A DNA stretch of 64,000 nt from NCBI GenBank assembly GCA_028564705.1, contig JAPXFQ010000347.1:248001-312000 (forward strand). Direction: 5' to 3'. This stretch comes from Apricaphanius iberus (Eukaryota; Chordata; Actinopteri; Cyprinodontiformes; Aphaniidae). This document shows positions 23,721-34,017 of this stretch, in pieces. The first letter of the stretch is position 1, and each line of letters starts with the position of its first letter. The notes under the pieces were generated by a model that saw only the letters and a program-made list of their open reading frames with translations, made no database searches and was not told the origin of the DNA. The position numbers were made by a program, and so were the translations under genes.

Positions 23721-25760
23721 CTAGCACCTCCACCACCAAGCAGGAACCACAAGCCAGGGCGGGAGGAGGGGGTCCAGGATGGAGGGATGAAACCAAGTCT
23801 GAAAACGGAGTCGAGGCGGGCGACGACGAGGGTGCCGGAGTTGAGGCGGGCGACGACGAGGGTGCCGGAGTCGAGGTGGCCGGCGGCGTGGAACCTTGAG
23901 CCTTGGAGGCCGGCGGCGTGGAATCTTGAGCCTTGGAGGCCGGCGGCGTGGAACCTTGAACCTTGGAGGCCGGCGGCGTGGAACCTTGAGCCTTGGGGGC
24001 CAGCGGCGTGGAACCTTGCGGAGTGGAGTCTGGCTGAGCTGTACCTTGCGGAGTGAAGTCTGGCTGAGCTGTTCCTTGCGATGCGGAGTATGGCAGAGCA
24101 GAACCGTGCGATGTGGAGTATGGCGGGGCTTGACCCTGAGATAAGGAGAGTGCTGAAGCAGGCTGAAGTGCTGCTGAGAAAGAGGCTGGTAGCCTGATTT
24201 GCCCTCGGCGGAATCAGGAGCCCGAGGCGTGTTCTCCAGGACACCCTTGGAGGAATCAGGAACCCGAGGCGTGTTCGCCAGGACACCCTCGGAAGAGGCA
24301 GAAACCGGAGACGTGTTCGCCAGAACACCCTCTGAGGAGGCAGGAACCAGAGGCGTGTTCTCCAGAACACCCTCGGAGGAGGCAGGAACCAGAGGCGTGT
24401 TCTCCAGAACACCCTCGGAGGAGGCAGGAACCGGAGGCGTGTTTTCCAGAACACCCTCGGAGGAGGCAGGAACCAGAGGCATGTTCTCCAGAACATCCTC
24501 GGCGGAGGCAAGAACCCGAGGCATGTTCTCCAGAACACCCTCGGAGGAATCAGGAACGCGAGGCGTGTTCCCCTGAACACCCTCGGCGGAATCAGGAACC
24601 CGAGGCGTGCTCTCCAGGACACCCTCTGAGGAATCAGGAACCCGAGGCGTGCTCTCCAGAACACCCTCGGAGGAATCTCGGAGCCGAGGCGCATCCGTCT
24701 GGATGCCCTCGGAGGAGACTTGGACCGCGGCCTGCTGCTGGCAGCCGCGGAGAGGAGCTGACTCTGAAACCGTGTCAGGAGTCACAGGGACTGTCACTGG
24801 AACGTCAGGGGTCTCGGGAACGTCAGCAGACACTTTATCTAAAAATAGTCTGATGGAGCTATGCAGGCCAAGAGCAGGAGAGTCCAGGAGATTAGCTCCA
24901 CCTGGGAACAGTGCCGGTGCCTGGTGGTGCTTAAGGGGATGAGGAGGCGGACCCGAAACTGGCTGCTGGCTGCTGGAGGAAGCGGCAGCTGAATCAACGC
25001 AGCTGGGAACAGCATCAAGCGGGACGGAAGGAACCGAGGTGCTACGATCCTGAGAGGGAAGCCAGGACCGTCCAGGAACTGAGGGCTTGGTCATGGAGGA
25101 AGCTTCTGCCGAGGAATCGCCACCCGGATCGGTCCATTCGGGAGCGCGGATAGAGGAAGCGGAGCTCTCCTGGAGAGAAGACGGAGCAGCTCGGCGACGC
25201 CTTCTTCTTCTGCGCCGGGAAGCAGATTGATGTCCAATCCCAGAGGGTTCAGAGACGGGCGGAGGACCAGTGGAAGGAGCCAGGGAGGACGATCGGTCGG
25301 AACAGGTAGCGGAAAGCCGCGGCAAAACCGGCGCACTTTGGGCGCCGCTGCAGAAGTCCAGCCCGTCGTCCTGGAGGTCAGTGGAGAGATCCGGGAAACC
25401 ATCATCGTCCTCCTCCGAATCATCATCCATGGGGGCAAGGAGGAACGCTGGGGAAACAGCAGCCGTGTTCCCAGGAGGAGTCTCAGGAGCGACACGACTG
25501 CTTGAGGCACGAGGAGAGGGGAAGCCGCCCCCCTCACGACGGCGGGGCCCAACACCGGGTGGACAGAGAGCCAGCTGGGATCCACAAAAAGGTGAGTCTG
25601 AGTACTGATTGTTTTTAACGCACCAGTCTATCAGTTCCCTCCACTCTTCCTTGGTGTGGCGATACTCCGCTGGGTCCAGTGGCTGGTCGGGTCGTACTGT
25701 CAGGTTTGGGTTAAAGGAGGACCCAGATGCGGAGGGGCGTTTGTGGCTCTTACGGCCCAT
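23721..25760 (-). CDS. Repetitive low-complexity protein of the LTR element
   Basis: The frame is open without a stop for 679 codons from ATG at 25760 (MGRKSHKRPSASG). It is also open further upstream to 25928, but that part would cover the LTR's own TATA box, so 25760 is the likelier start. Regions in order: a start containing EYRHTKEEWRELIDWCVKNN; a Ser/Pro-rich stretch; an acidic patch DDDSEEDDD; an Arg run of nine; about twelve copies of a 14-residue unit (SSEGVLENTP.VPA); then about seven copies of a 10-residue basic unit (VPRRRPPRLK). It does not resemble gag or pol that I know. It may be a highly derived gag-like or accessory protein; function unknown. Confidence 0.6.
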   Translation of the reverse strand: MGRKSHKRPSASGSSFNPNLTVRPDQPLDPAEYRHTKEEWRELIDWCVKNNQYSDSPFCGSQLALCPPGVGPRRREGGGFPSPRASSSRVAPETPPGNTAAVSPAFLLAPMDDDSEEDDDGFPDLSTDLQDDGLDFCSGAQSAPVLPRLSATCSDRSSSLAPSTGPPPVSEPSGIGHQSASRRRRRRRRRAAPSSLQESSASSIRAPEWTDPGGDSSAEASSMTKPSVPGRSWLPSQDRSTSVPSVPLDAVPSCVDSAAASSSSQQPVSGPPPHPLKHHQAPALFPGGANLLDSPALGLHSSIRLFLDKVSADVPETPDVPVTVPVTPDTVSESAPLRGCQQQAAVQVSSEGIQTDAPRLRDSSEGVLESTPRVPDSSEGVLESTPRVPDSAEGVQGNTPRVPDSSEGVLENMPRVLASAEDVLENMPLVPASSEGVLENTPPVPASSEGVLENTPLVPASSEGVLENTPLVPASSEGVLANTSPVSASSEGVLANTPRVPDSSKGVLENTPRAPDSAEGKSGYQPLSQQHFSLLQHSPYLRVKPRHTPHRTVLLCHTPHRKEQLSQTSLRKVQLSQTPLRKVPRRWPPRLKVPRRRPPRFKVPRRRPPRLKIPRRRPPRLKVPRRRPPRLRHPRRRPPQLRHPRRRPPRLRFQTWFHPSILDPLLPPWLVVPAWWWRC
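23813..24027. repeat. 30-bp tandem repeat array
   Basis: About seven units of 30 bp of the type GGCCGGCGGCGTGGAACCTT (plus strand), encoding on the minus strand the basic decapeptide repeat of the LTR-element protein. The units differ by a few bases, mostly keeping the frame. Confidence 0.8.
24205..24720. repeat. 42-bp tandem repeat array
   Basis: About twelve units of 42 bp, core TCCAGAACACCCTCGGAGGA on the plus strand, encode the 14-residue SSEGVLENTP repeat on the minus strand. The unit length is a multiple of three, so copy-number change keeps the frame. The array is also open on the plus strand. Confidence 0.85.
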
Positions 25761-26037
25761 CTTTATTAATAGTCCCAAAAAGCAGACGAGAAGCACAGAG
25801 AACACAAGCACTAGGGGAGGTAACGACAACAACGACCCGACGAGGACAGACAGACACAGAAGGGCATATATACTGTGGGGAGGGTAATCAGGAAACGAAG
25901 AACACCTGGGAGCAGAGGCAGAAAACACAGGGAGGACTAATAGGACAACAGGTGAAACAAACTAGGACTAATTAACTCAAACAGACGGGGAGGAAACAGG
26001 GAGGAATAAACAACACAGACAGGGATGGATTATGACA
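25698..26037 (-). repeat. 5' LTR of the 23353-26037 element
   Basis: The LTR is 340 bp, upstream in minus orientation. TATATA near 25866 precedes AATAAA near 25766; ATG 25760 follows. It begins (minus) TGTCATAATCC and ends CCTGACA. Confidence 0.9.
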
Positions 26038-26997
26038 AAAAGATTTTAAGCTCTATCTCTGCAATTCAGCCAACAACAGGTAGCTTCGCTCGTTGCAGAA
26101 AATAATTTATTGAGAGAAGATGTTAAAAGTTTCAGGAGGGGATGTTGCAGCTGTATGGAGAAAATAAAAGGATCGAGGAGTCAATCTTAGAAATCCAGGC
26201 CTGATCCATGAGAGATAATCTTGTTTTTTCTGGGATCCCACAACAAGCAGAGGAAGACGCTGAAACAAACATCAGAAAGTTTATCCAACATCAGCTGAAA
26301 CTGCCAAGCGACACGGTTAAAAACATAACCTTTCCATCGGGTTCACTGGCTCGGAGGTAAGAAACCCACAACACCCGCCCACGACCAATTGTTACTAAAT
26401 TTGAACACTTTAAACAGAAAGAACATGTCAAAGGACGTGGGAGAGAGCTGGACAAATTACAGCGTTAATGATCAATTTCCGAAAGAAATCCTGGACAGAA
26501 GATGCGTGTTATTTCCACTTAGGAAGAAACATATTAGTGAGGGCTGTAAGGCTACAGGTACTGTAGATAAACTGTATGTTAACAGTCAGCTGTTGAGGGA
26601 CCCTCAGGTTATCCCTTGGCTTTATTAGTCATATTTAACAGAGTCTGAATAGAAGTTGTTTTATCAGATAACTGTAGTTTAAGGTAAGCACAGCTCAGCA
26701 GGTTGTTTATGTTTGTAAATGTGGATGGGGGTAAGGCTGTGCAATGGGTTGACTGCTTTCTTTTTTCTTTTTTTCACATTTGTGTCACCAAATCTCTTTA
26801 TCACTTTTCTTCCTTTTTTCTTTCACACACACACACTTTTGTCAAAGCATATTTGTGTTTCTCCATCAATCTCTCATTCTTTACACACCTCTAATGGTAT
26901 TTTATATCTCTCTCTTTATCTCTGCTTCTGGATATTCAATCAGGCAACTCCATGGACAAACCAAGACTACACCTATATTCATCCTTGGCGATAGTAA

Positions 26998-27700
26998 ATG
27001 TCTAATGTTTATCTTAGCTCTATGAATCCTGTCAAATTTCTAACATGGAATATTCATGGTTCTGGTTCCAGAGATAAAAGGATTAAGATTTTCAACCATC
27101 TGAAAAGATTGAAGGCAGATGTCATCTTACTACAGGAGACCCATAAATCAAGCTCAACTGTTAATGATTTAAAATCACCGGAGTATCCTAATGTATTTAC
27201 TTCATGCTATAACTCCAGACAACGAGGAGTAGCAATATTATTAAATAAAATACTTATTTTAAAGTAATTGACACAGTTACAGATCCAGAGGGTAGATTTC
27301 TAATATTAAAACTATTTATACATAACCAAAAGTTATGTATAGTTAGTATATATGGCCCAAATGCTGACAACCCCTCATTCTTTCATACCTTTTTTCTCGG
27401 CTTTGGCTAATCACATGGATTGCTCACTTCTCCATTTTGGTTTAAATGAGGAAATAGATAGACTCAGCAACAGGGACTCAGCACAGCTGGCAATCCATAG
27501 ATATAGTTAAACAGGACATTAGCTATTATGGACTTTGCGATGCATGGCGATCTCTTCATAAAAAAAAATACACTTTTTTTCTCAAATGTCCACCATTCTT
27601 CTTCTAGATTGGACGATTTCTTAGTCAGCAGCTCACTGTTGAAAGACATTTCAGCCACTCAGATACAATTATCAGTGATCACGCTCCTGTTTCTTTAAAT
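26998..27700 (+). pseudogene. L1 ORF2 endonuclease fragment
   Basis: From 27023 the frame reads NPVKFLTWNIHGSGSRDKRI, then KADVILLQETH (the conserved Glu of APE endonucleases) and NSRQRGVAILLN. It breaks at about 27265, continuing in another frame (VCIVSIYGPNADNPSFF-like) to about 27700. No catalytic activity is possible with these shifts. Confidence 0.8.
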
Positions 27701-29478
27701 CTAGTAAATTGGAAAGCAACCATTCAATAAAAAAATTGGAGATTTAATTCAGCATTACTTAAGGATAGAGAATTTATTAAAAATACTGAAAACAAATGGG
27801 CTTCATACTTGGAACTGACCTCCCTGGTATGTCACCATCCACTCTCTTGGAGGCAGGGAAAGCTGTGATTAGAGGTAAAATAATTTCATTCTCATCAAAT
27901 AAATAGAGAACAGAAAATAAACATCTTCAGGAATTAGAAGAAATTATCAAATCATTAGAAGCTTCCCTGGATGAGGAGAGCTTAAGCAAAATACATAAAG
28001 CAAAATTAGAATTAAATGAAATTATTAAGAATCGGACGCAGTTCTTAATTCAAAGACTTTGAATAGAAAACTTTGAACATGTAAATAAATCAGGTAGCTT
28101 CTTACCTAACCAACTAAAAGTAAATAAAGAAAAAACAACTATATCTGCAATCAAAGATGAAATTGCTAATATAGTATATTATCCGGAAAGAATAAACAAC
28201 ACTTTCAAATAATTTTATGAGACTTTATACTCACTACAGATAAACCCATTGAATAATGAAATCAAACAATTTCTGGATATCTCTTACTAAACTATCAGAC
28301 AGTCAAACAATGGCCCTGGATTCACAGTGGCTGAACTCCTGGAGGCCCTCTAAAGCATGCCTAATTATAAAGCTTCAGGCTCAGATGGATTTCCTGCAGA
28401 GTTCTATAAAGAATTCTGGAATATTCTGGCACCAACATTCTACAAAATGTTACAGGAAACAAAAGAAAATGTCAGACTACCGCCAAACATGAACTCTGCC
28501 CACATCAATATTCTATAAAAAAAGGGAAAGACCCTATGTCTCCTACCAGTTATCGAATTACAAATTCCAGTAAAAGCCGGCGCCGGCTGGGGGGGGGTCT
28601 GTGGTCGGCCGGCGGGCGCTTCTGCTTTTTCCATCTCCCTTGGATGGTTCTTGTCGCCGACTCAGTTATGGCCCCTTGCCGTACCTATGCCTTGGGGTGT
28701 CGGCGGATGGCCGCGTCAGGTGGGCAGCGTCAGCCGTATTGGCACTGCATGGCTCCTGGGTCTTGGCCCATGTATTCTGCGGGGTGCTGGGGTCGGGCCC
28801 ATCGACCGGTGTCGTTTGGCCTCTGTGGTGGGCTGGGCAGGTGATGAGGTGTGGGCTGGTGGCGGGGGGGCACTGGGTTCGGTTGCTTCCCGGCCATCAG
28901 ATGGCAATAGCAAGGGTGGTGGATGTCAACCTGGTGGGTCCGCCGCCTAAGGCCTCGGCCTGCTCACGGGCATGGCGCGGTGTGCTGCAGTATCCAAGTC
29001 GGGATGGATGGATTTAGGTCTCCCCCTGGGATGGGGGCAGGGGGATGGCCTTGGCCCCCATGGGACTTGGTGTTGCCAATGTCCTGGGCCCCAACCTTGA
29101 CGTGCTGGGACCTCCCATCCCTGGTGCATCGCGCTGAACGGGGGTGCCTATTGGAGTCAGCAGGGGAGCTGGCTCCCTGGGGATGACATTGTGTTACCCC
29201 AGTCAAATTCCCCTCCATCCCCAGCTGCCTCTGTCCACCTGCTCCTTTATTATACTATTCACATAAGGCGTTGGCACATCACTGGGGTGTGGGGAGGAGT
29301 TTCCTTCTTCGCTGCTCGGTGGCGGCCTGGGCCCCAATTTTAATTATACAACTTAGACACTTTCACTCGCAACATTTACATGAGACACACACCGGGGTAC
29401 CCTTGTTGATCCCTGGTAGGGGCCTTGCCGGGGGGCAGGACGCCTCTGATCCCCGTGGCCTCCGGGTCCTGGGCCGGG

Positions 29479-29514
29479 CCTTCTCTGGCGTAGCGGGTGC
29501 TACGCCAGAGAAGG
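29479..29514. repeat. Perfect 16-bp stem hairpin in L1 3' UTR
   Basis: CCTTCTCTGGCGTAGC, loop GGGT, then the exact complement. It is followed five bases later by a second perfect hairpin. Confidence 0.85.
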
Positions 29515-29519
29515 GACGA

Positions 29520-29548
29520 GCAGGGACGAGCCGTGGGCTCGTCCCTGC
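29520..29548. repeat. Perfect 13-bp stem hairpin in L1 3' UTR
   Basis: GCAGGGACGAGCC, loop GTG, then the exact complement GGCTCGTCCCTGC. The L1 copy at 46980-47045 has a diverged version (GAGCCCGTGGGCTC). Confidence 0.85.
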
Positions 29549-29803
29549 GACTTCCCGGGCCCCAGGATTGCGGCTGCTGGGTGTTCCCCTGGTGCTTCCA
29601 TCTGTTCCTCGCTTGGTGGGCGATCTGACCTGCACTGGTCCGCTTGTGGCCCCTGCTCTCTGGGGGGCTCTGGATGTATACGTCTCCAACCGCCTTCATG
29701 TCCACCTCGATTCCTGTAGGATGGATTGACGGTTCCTTACACAGCTATCAATCACTTGCATGGGGAAACCTTATTTACACCTGCATACTCGCACACACAC
29801 ATA

Positions 29804-31414
29804 CACTACCGTTCAAAAGTTTGGGGTTACATTGAAATGTCCTTATTTTTGAAGGAAAAGCACTGTACTTTTCAATGAAGATAACTTTAAACTAGTCTTA
29901 ACTTTAAAGAAACACACGCTATACATTGCTAATGTGGTAAATGACTATTCTAGCTGCAAATGTCTGGTTTTTGGTGCAATATCTACATAGGTGTATAGAG
30001 GCCCATTTCCAGCAACTATCACTCCAGTGTTCTAATGGTACAATGTGTTTGCTCATTGGCTCAGAAGGCTAATTGATGATTAGAAAACCCTTGTGCAATC
30101 ATGTTCACACATCTGAAAACAGTTTAGCTCGGTACAGAAGCTACAAAACTGACCTTCCTTTGAGCAGATTGAGTTTCTGGAGCATCACATTTGTGGGGTC
30201 AATTAAACGCTCAAAATGGCCAGAAAAAGAGAACTTTCATCTGAAACTCGACAGTCTATTCTTGTTCTTAGAAATGAAGGCTATTCCATGCGAGAAATTG
30301 CTAAGAAATTGAAGATTACTACTCCCTTCAGAGGACAGCACAAACAGGCTCTAACCAGAGTAGAAAAAGATGTGGGAGGCCGCGTTGCACAACTGAGCAA
30401 GAAGATAAGTACATTAGAGTCTCTAGTTTGAGAAACAGACGCCTCACAGGTCCCCAACTGGCATCTTCATTAAATAGTACCCGCAAAACACCAGTGTCAA
30501 CATCTACAGTGAAGAGGCGGCTGCGGGATTCTGGGCTTCAGGGCAGAGTGGCAAAGAAAAAGCCATATCTGAGACTGTCCAATAAAGAAAAAGATTAAGA
30601 TGGGCAAAAGAACACAGACATTGGACAGAGGAAGACTGGAAAAAAGTGCTGTGGACGGATGAGTCCAAGTTTGAGGTGTTTGAATCACAAAGAAGAACGT
30701 TTGTGAGACGCAGAACAACTGAAAAGATGCTGGAAGAATGCCTGACGCCATCTGTTAAGCATGGTGGAGGTAATGTGATGGTCTGGGGTTGCTTTGGTGC
30801 TGGTAAGGTGGGAGATTTGTACAGGGTAAAAGAGATTCTGAATAAGGAAGGCTATCACTCCATTTTGCAACGCCATGCCATACCCAGTGGACAGCGCTTG
30901 ATTGGAGCCAATTTCATCCTACAACAGGACAATGACCCAAAACACACCTCGAAATTGTGCAAGAACTATTTAGAGAAGAAGCAGGCAGCTGGTATTCTAT
31001 CGGTAATCGAGTGGCCAACGCAGTCACCAGATTTGACACCAATTTGAACCCGTTGAGCTGTTGTGGGAGCAGCTTGACCGTATGGTACACAAGAAGTGCC
31101 CATCCAACCAATCCAAATTGTGGGAGCTGCTTCTAGAAGCGTGGGGTGCAATTTCTCCAGATTACCTCAACAAATTAACAGCTAGAATGCCAAAGGTCTG
31201 CAATGCTGTAATTGCTGCAAATGGAGGATTCTTTGATGAAAGCAAAGTTTGATGTAAAAACAATCTTATTTCAAATAAAAATCATTATTTCTAACCTTGT
31301 CAATGTCTTGACTCTATTTTTTATTCATTTCACAACGTATGGTGGTGAATAAGTGTGACTTTTCATGGAAAACACAAAATTGTTTGGGTGACCCCAAACT
31401 TTTGAACGGTAGTG
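29804..31414 (+). mobile_element. Tc1/mariner transposon, second family
   Basis: The 1611-bp element has ends CACTACCGTTCAAAAGTTTG and the inverse, TA at 29802-29803 and 31415-31416. Removing it rejoins the L1 3' UTR (ACATA/GGTGTGGGG), as in the second L1 copy near 47290. It carries a broken transposase. Confidence 0.9.
30216..31252 (+). pseudogene. Tc1 transposase, frameshifted
   Basis: The start MARKRELSSETRQSILVLRN, then the first helix-turn-helix (YSMREIAKKLKI), is followed by a break near 30325. The frame used at 30646 gives LWTDESKFEVF (first catalytic Asp), GGGNVMVWGCFG, ILQQDNDPKHTS (second Asp), and SPDLTPI. A shift near 31045 precedes PVELLWEQLDRMV and the normal end GGFFDESKV at 31252. 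At least three breaks make it non-functional. Confidence 0.88.
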
Positions 31415-31679
31415 TAGGTGTGGGGACATTGGTGAGTATGGACATAATCTTGAGCTGAGGTTATCGTCAATAGATAGTTGGTACCAGGAGCTTATCAGAA
31501 ACAGTAGTGTTGTGTTCATTAATCCATTTTGTGTGTAGTGAATGTTTGTTCTTAGTTCATATTACTAGATCCGTGTTGTTAAAGTCGTTTTGTTCTATTG
31601 GTTGTTTTTGTTTGTTTTGTTTTTCCCACTTCTCTGCCGTCCAACAGAGGTAGAGGACAGGGATGTTTTCTTGTGTTCT

Positions 31680-32402
31680 TGTCATGTTTTGTTCCTTTGG
31701 ACTCTAATGCGGACACACAAACGACCAGCAGAAACAAGGAGTTAAATATAAACAATGATTTATTGATTGCCCCACAGGAAATGAACAGCGGGAGAGACTC
31801 CACAGAGCTCGGGGTAGGATCCTCGGAACGGAGCTTGGGAGGGAGGCAGCCACTGAGGGTCAGAGGAGATGGAGGTGAATGGGTTACCATGAATCAGAGG
31901 GGAAGCAGGAATGGAATTTTGGCTTACTTGGATAGTCTGATCATCCTCAGCTCAGGGGGGAAGGGTGTCGTGGTGTGTCCAGACTAAACTCCGTCCAGGT
32001 TGTTCCGATCTCCTAGGTGGTTGAGGGTGGACAGGCAGAGGCAGTGCTTGTTTGAGCTCGGAGCGAGCAGGCAGGAGAGCGGCAGGAAGACCAGGGATAG
32101 CAGGCGCCGCAGGCTGAGATTGCTTCACAGAAAGGCTCGAAGGAAACTTCTCGGGAAGGCGATCAACTGCTGGCAGAAGAGAAGGCAGTAACCAACGGTG
32201 AAATCACAGAGTTTCTAGGGCTTGAATGAAGCTTGTTACCCACCCAACAAAGCGAACGATCTGGCGTCTGCTCCCAGTCAGCGTTCCCCTTTTAACTGCC
32301 GCTCCTTGATTGTCTTAACCGCGATCAGCTGGGAGATGAAAACAAGCTGCGTCCTCTGTGGAGAAACCGGTGAGGGAACACCAACACACACACACCCTGA
32401 CA
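31680..32402 (-). repeat. Ty3/gypsy 3' LTR
   Basis: The 723-bp LTR starts TGTCATG and ends CCTGACA. On the plus strand the next bases are GTACCCCCCC, a polypurine tract on the minus strand. AATAAA (minus) lies near 31760. Its first 40 bases share GGAC...ATGCGGA with the LTR of the small element at 23353. Confidence 0.85.
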
Positions 32403-32412
32403 GTACCCCCCC

Positions 32413-33740
32413 TCAACGGACGCCTCTTGGCGGCCAAACCTTGCTGGACAAGGGACTGGCAGAGACAGGCTTAACCTGGGAAACATGAAAAATGGGGTGG
32501 ACACGGATATGGACCGGGAGTTTTAAACGGAGCGTCGAGGGGCTAATAACTGACTCGATGGGAAAAGGCCCTAGGAAGCGAGGTGCCAGTTTCCTTGGGA
32601 CTCCTTTCAAGGGAAAGTCACGAGCAGACAGCCATACAAATTGGCCAGGAGTATATTGGGGAGCAGGGCGACGGTGAAGGTCAGCATAACGCTTGTTTTG
32701 GGCGGATGAGCGTTGGAGGGCTGCCCTGGTCTGCTCCCAAACTCTTCTGCAGGACCCGATGTGAGAACTGACAGAGGGTATGGTGGAATTGGGAATAGAG
32801 CCAGGGAGGAGAGACGGTTGGAACATAAAGGAGGCCTCAAAGGGGAGACCCCGGTGGCTGCTGAGATGTGGGAATTGTGTGTGTACTCGACCCAGGGAAG
32901 ATAGGAGCTCCAGGTGGAAGGGTTAGTTGCGCAGACGCAGCGAAGGGAACTCTCCAGCTCCTGGTTCAGCCTCTCGCATTGGCCGTTAGATTGTGGGTGG
33001 AAGCCTGAAGTTAGTTGTGTCCGGCCCCAAGAGCTGCGCAGAAGTCCCTCCACACACGGGAAATGAACTGAGGACCCCGATCCGAGAGGATCTCCACAGG
33101 GATGCCGTGAAGCCGGAAAACGTGAAGGCTGAGGAGCTTTGCGGTCTGGCCTGCAGTGGGTAATCTGGTAAGTGGAATGAGATGGCAGGCCTTAGAAAAA
33201 CGGTCAACAATGGTTAGAATGACTGACTTGCCATGTGACGTGGGTCTGGGGCGATGTGGGACCAAGGCCGAGCTGGGATGGAGAGGGGTTGAAGGAGACC
33301 TGAGGCGGGCTGATGAGAACCTTTGTTGCGGTTACATGCAGGACAAGCCAAAACATACTCTCTCACGTCTTTATTGAGCCCTGGCCACCAGAAATAACGA
33401 CGGAGGAGTGCAATGGTTCGACTTGTACCTGGGTGACAGGAGAATCTGGAAGTGTGCCCCCATTGGATGACTCTGGAGCGGACAGATGATGGGACGAAGA
33501 TAGGGTGCGGAGGACCCCCCCCAGGGTCAGGCTCGTTGACTTGAGCGTGCTTGATAAGGGACTCGACGTCCCAGGTAAGGGATGCCACTGAGCAGGAGGG
33601 TGGAAGGATGGGTGCAGGAGCGTCGGCATGGTCATCAGATGAATGCTGGCGGGACAGAGCGTCAGGTTTGATGTTCTTGTAACCTGGCTTGTAAGTTATA
33701 TTGAGGTTAAAACGAGAGAAAAAGAGAGACCACCAACGGG
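32413..33740 (-). pseudogene. Ty3/gypsy integrase
   Basis: The N-terminal HHCC zinc finger is complete: H..H then CPACNRNK (33460-33290 region). The core has [15 protein letters not shown] (first Asp), [10 protein letters not shown] (second Asp) and HPQSNGQCERLNQELE (Glu). The C-terminal part reads YTPGQFVWLSARDFPL and HPIFHVSQVKP. The pieces lie in different frames with breaks near 33215, 33030 and 32800, so it is inactive. The RNase H tail NITYKPGYKNIKPDALSRQ precedes it. Confidence 0.88.
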
Positions 33741-34017
33741 GGCAACTGTGGAGGGGACGACTGTGGCTCAGTGGTAGAGTATTTGGCTTGCAATCGGAGG
33801 GTCGTAGGTTCGATTCCAGCTTCATCGACATCGACAGTCACATGTCGATGTGCCCCTGAGCAAGGCACTTAACCCCCTAATTCTACATTGTCCTACTGAG
33901 CTATGTTGGGTGTCGGTGTATGAATGCGAGTGTGAATGGGTGAATGCGGCTTCAAATGAAGCGCTTTGAGTGGTCAGTAAGACTAGAAAAGCGCTATATA
34001 AGTTCAGTCCATTTACC
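33741..34017 (+). mobile_element. tRNA-headed SINE in the Ty3 element
   Basis: The A box TGGCTCAGTGGTAGAG and B box GGTTCGATTCC are present, so an RNA polymerase III promoter is recognisable. The phrase GAGCAAGGCACTTAACCCC and the tail GAGTGGTCAGTAAGACTAG follow. It interrupts RNase H between a DHKN...LQAAKRLNP segment and WWSLFFSRFN. A short repeat of the head (GCAACTGTGG) precedes it. This is a full-length relative of 11122-11317. Confidence 0.85.

Larger units (their letters stand above)
23353..26037 (-). mobile_element. Non-autonomous LTR retrotransposon, young
   Basis: Two LTRs (23353-23689, 337 bp; 25698-26037, 340 bp) differ by four substitutions and one 3-bp indel. Both start TGTCAGG; the ends are TGATA and TGACA. 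AAAAG flanks both sides (23348-23352 and 26038-26042). In minus orientation each LTR has a TATA motif (TATATA, near 25866) and AATAAA (near 25766). A C-run at 23693-23707 is a polypurine tract on the minus strand directly before the 3' LTR. No reverse transcriptase, protease or integrase is present; the interior carries one long repetitive ORF. No canonical TGG primer-binding site abuts the 5' LTR. Confidence 0.9.
28570..29801 (+). mobile_element. L1 3' UTR, G-rich, first part
   Basis: A strongly G-rich plus strand with several G runs (28588-28596, 28863-28870). It matches the 3' UTR of the L1 at 45950-47720 in phrases such as CTCGGTGGCGGCCTGG and GATCCCCGTGGCCTCCG. Two perfect hairpins are at 29479-29548. 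Long open frames here on both strands are composition effects, not genes. Confidence 0.75.
23000..31679 (+). mobile_element. L1 retrotransposon, plus, multiply interrupted
   Basis: A single L1 copy is broken by later insertions. ORF1 start: 23165-23347 (MCKPRKLASDTPTSTPSQKR). LTR element inserted 23353-26037. ORF1 remainder: 26043-26630. ORF2 endonuclease: 27030-27700. Start of RT: 28340-28550 (NYKASGSDGFPAEFYKEFW). A junction at about 28565 then skips the rest of ORF2 and enters the G-rich 3' UTR, 28570-31679. A Tc1 is inserted at 29804-31414. The copy is cut at 31680 by a Ty3 LTR. The 3' UTR matches 45950-47720. Confidence 0.85.

Noticed and set aside
23624..24694. A 356-codon minus frame and a 125-codon plus frame
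   Set aside because: They overlap the 42-bp and 30-bp arrays and are open only because the repeat unit lacks stops in several frames; the 679-codon frame covers the whole element.
24205..24720. CRISPR-like regular repeats
   Set aside because: Units are contiguous coding repeats without spacers, in a vertebrate genome.
25761..25928. N-terminal 56 codons of the LTR-element frame, hydrophobic like a membrane segment
   Set aside because: They overlap the LTR TATA box and so lie at or before the likely transcription start; the start at 25760 is preferred.
28601..29729. Several 60-150-codon open frames
   Set aside because: They are by-products of the G-rich L1 3' UTR; no conserved domain and open on both strands.
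33770..33830. tRNA gene, from A and B boxes
   Set aside because: The tRNA-like part continues into a SINE body shared with 11122-11317; it does not fold to a complete tRNA and is a SINE promoter.
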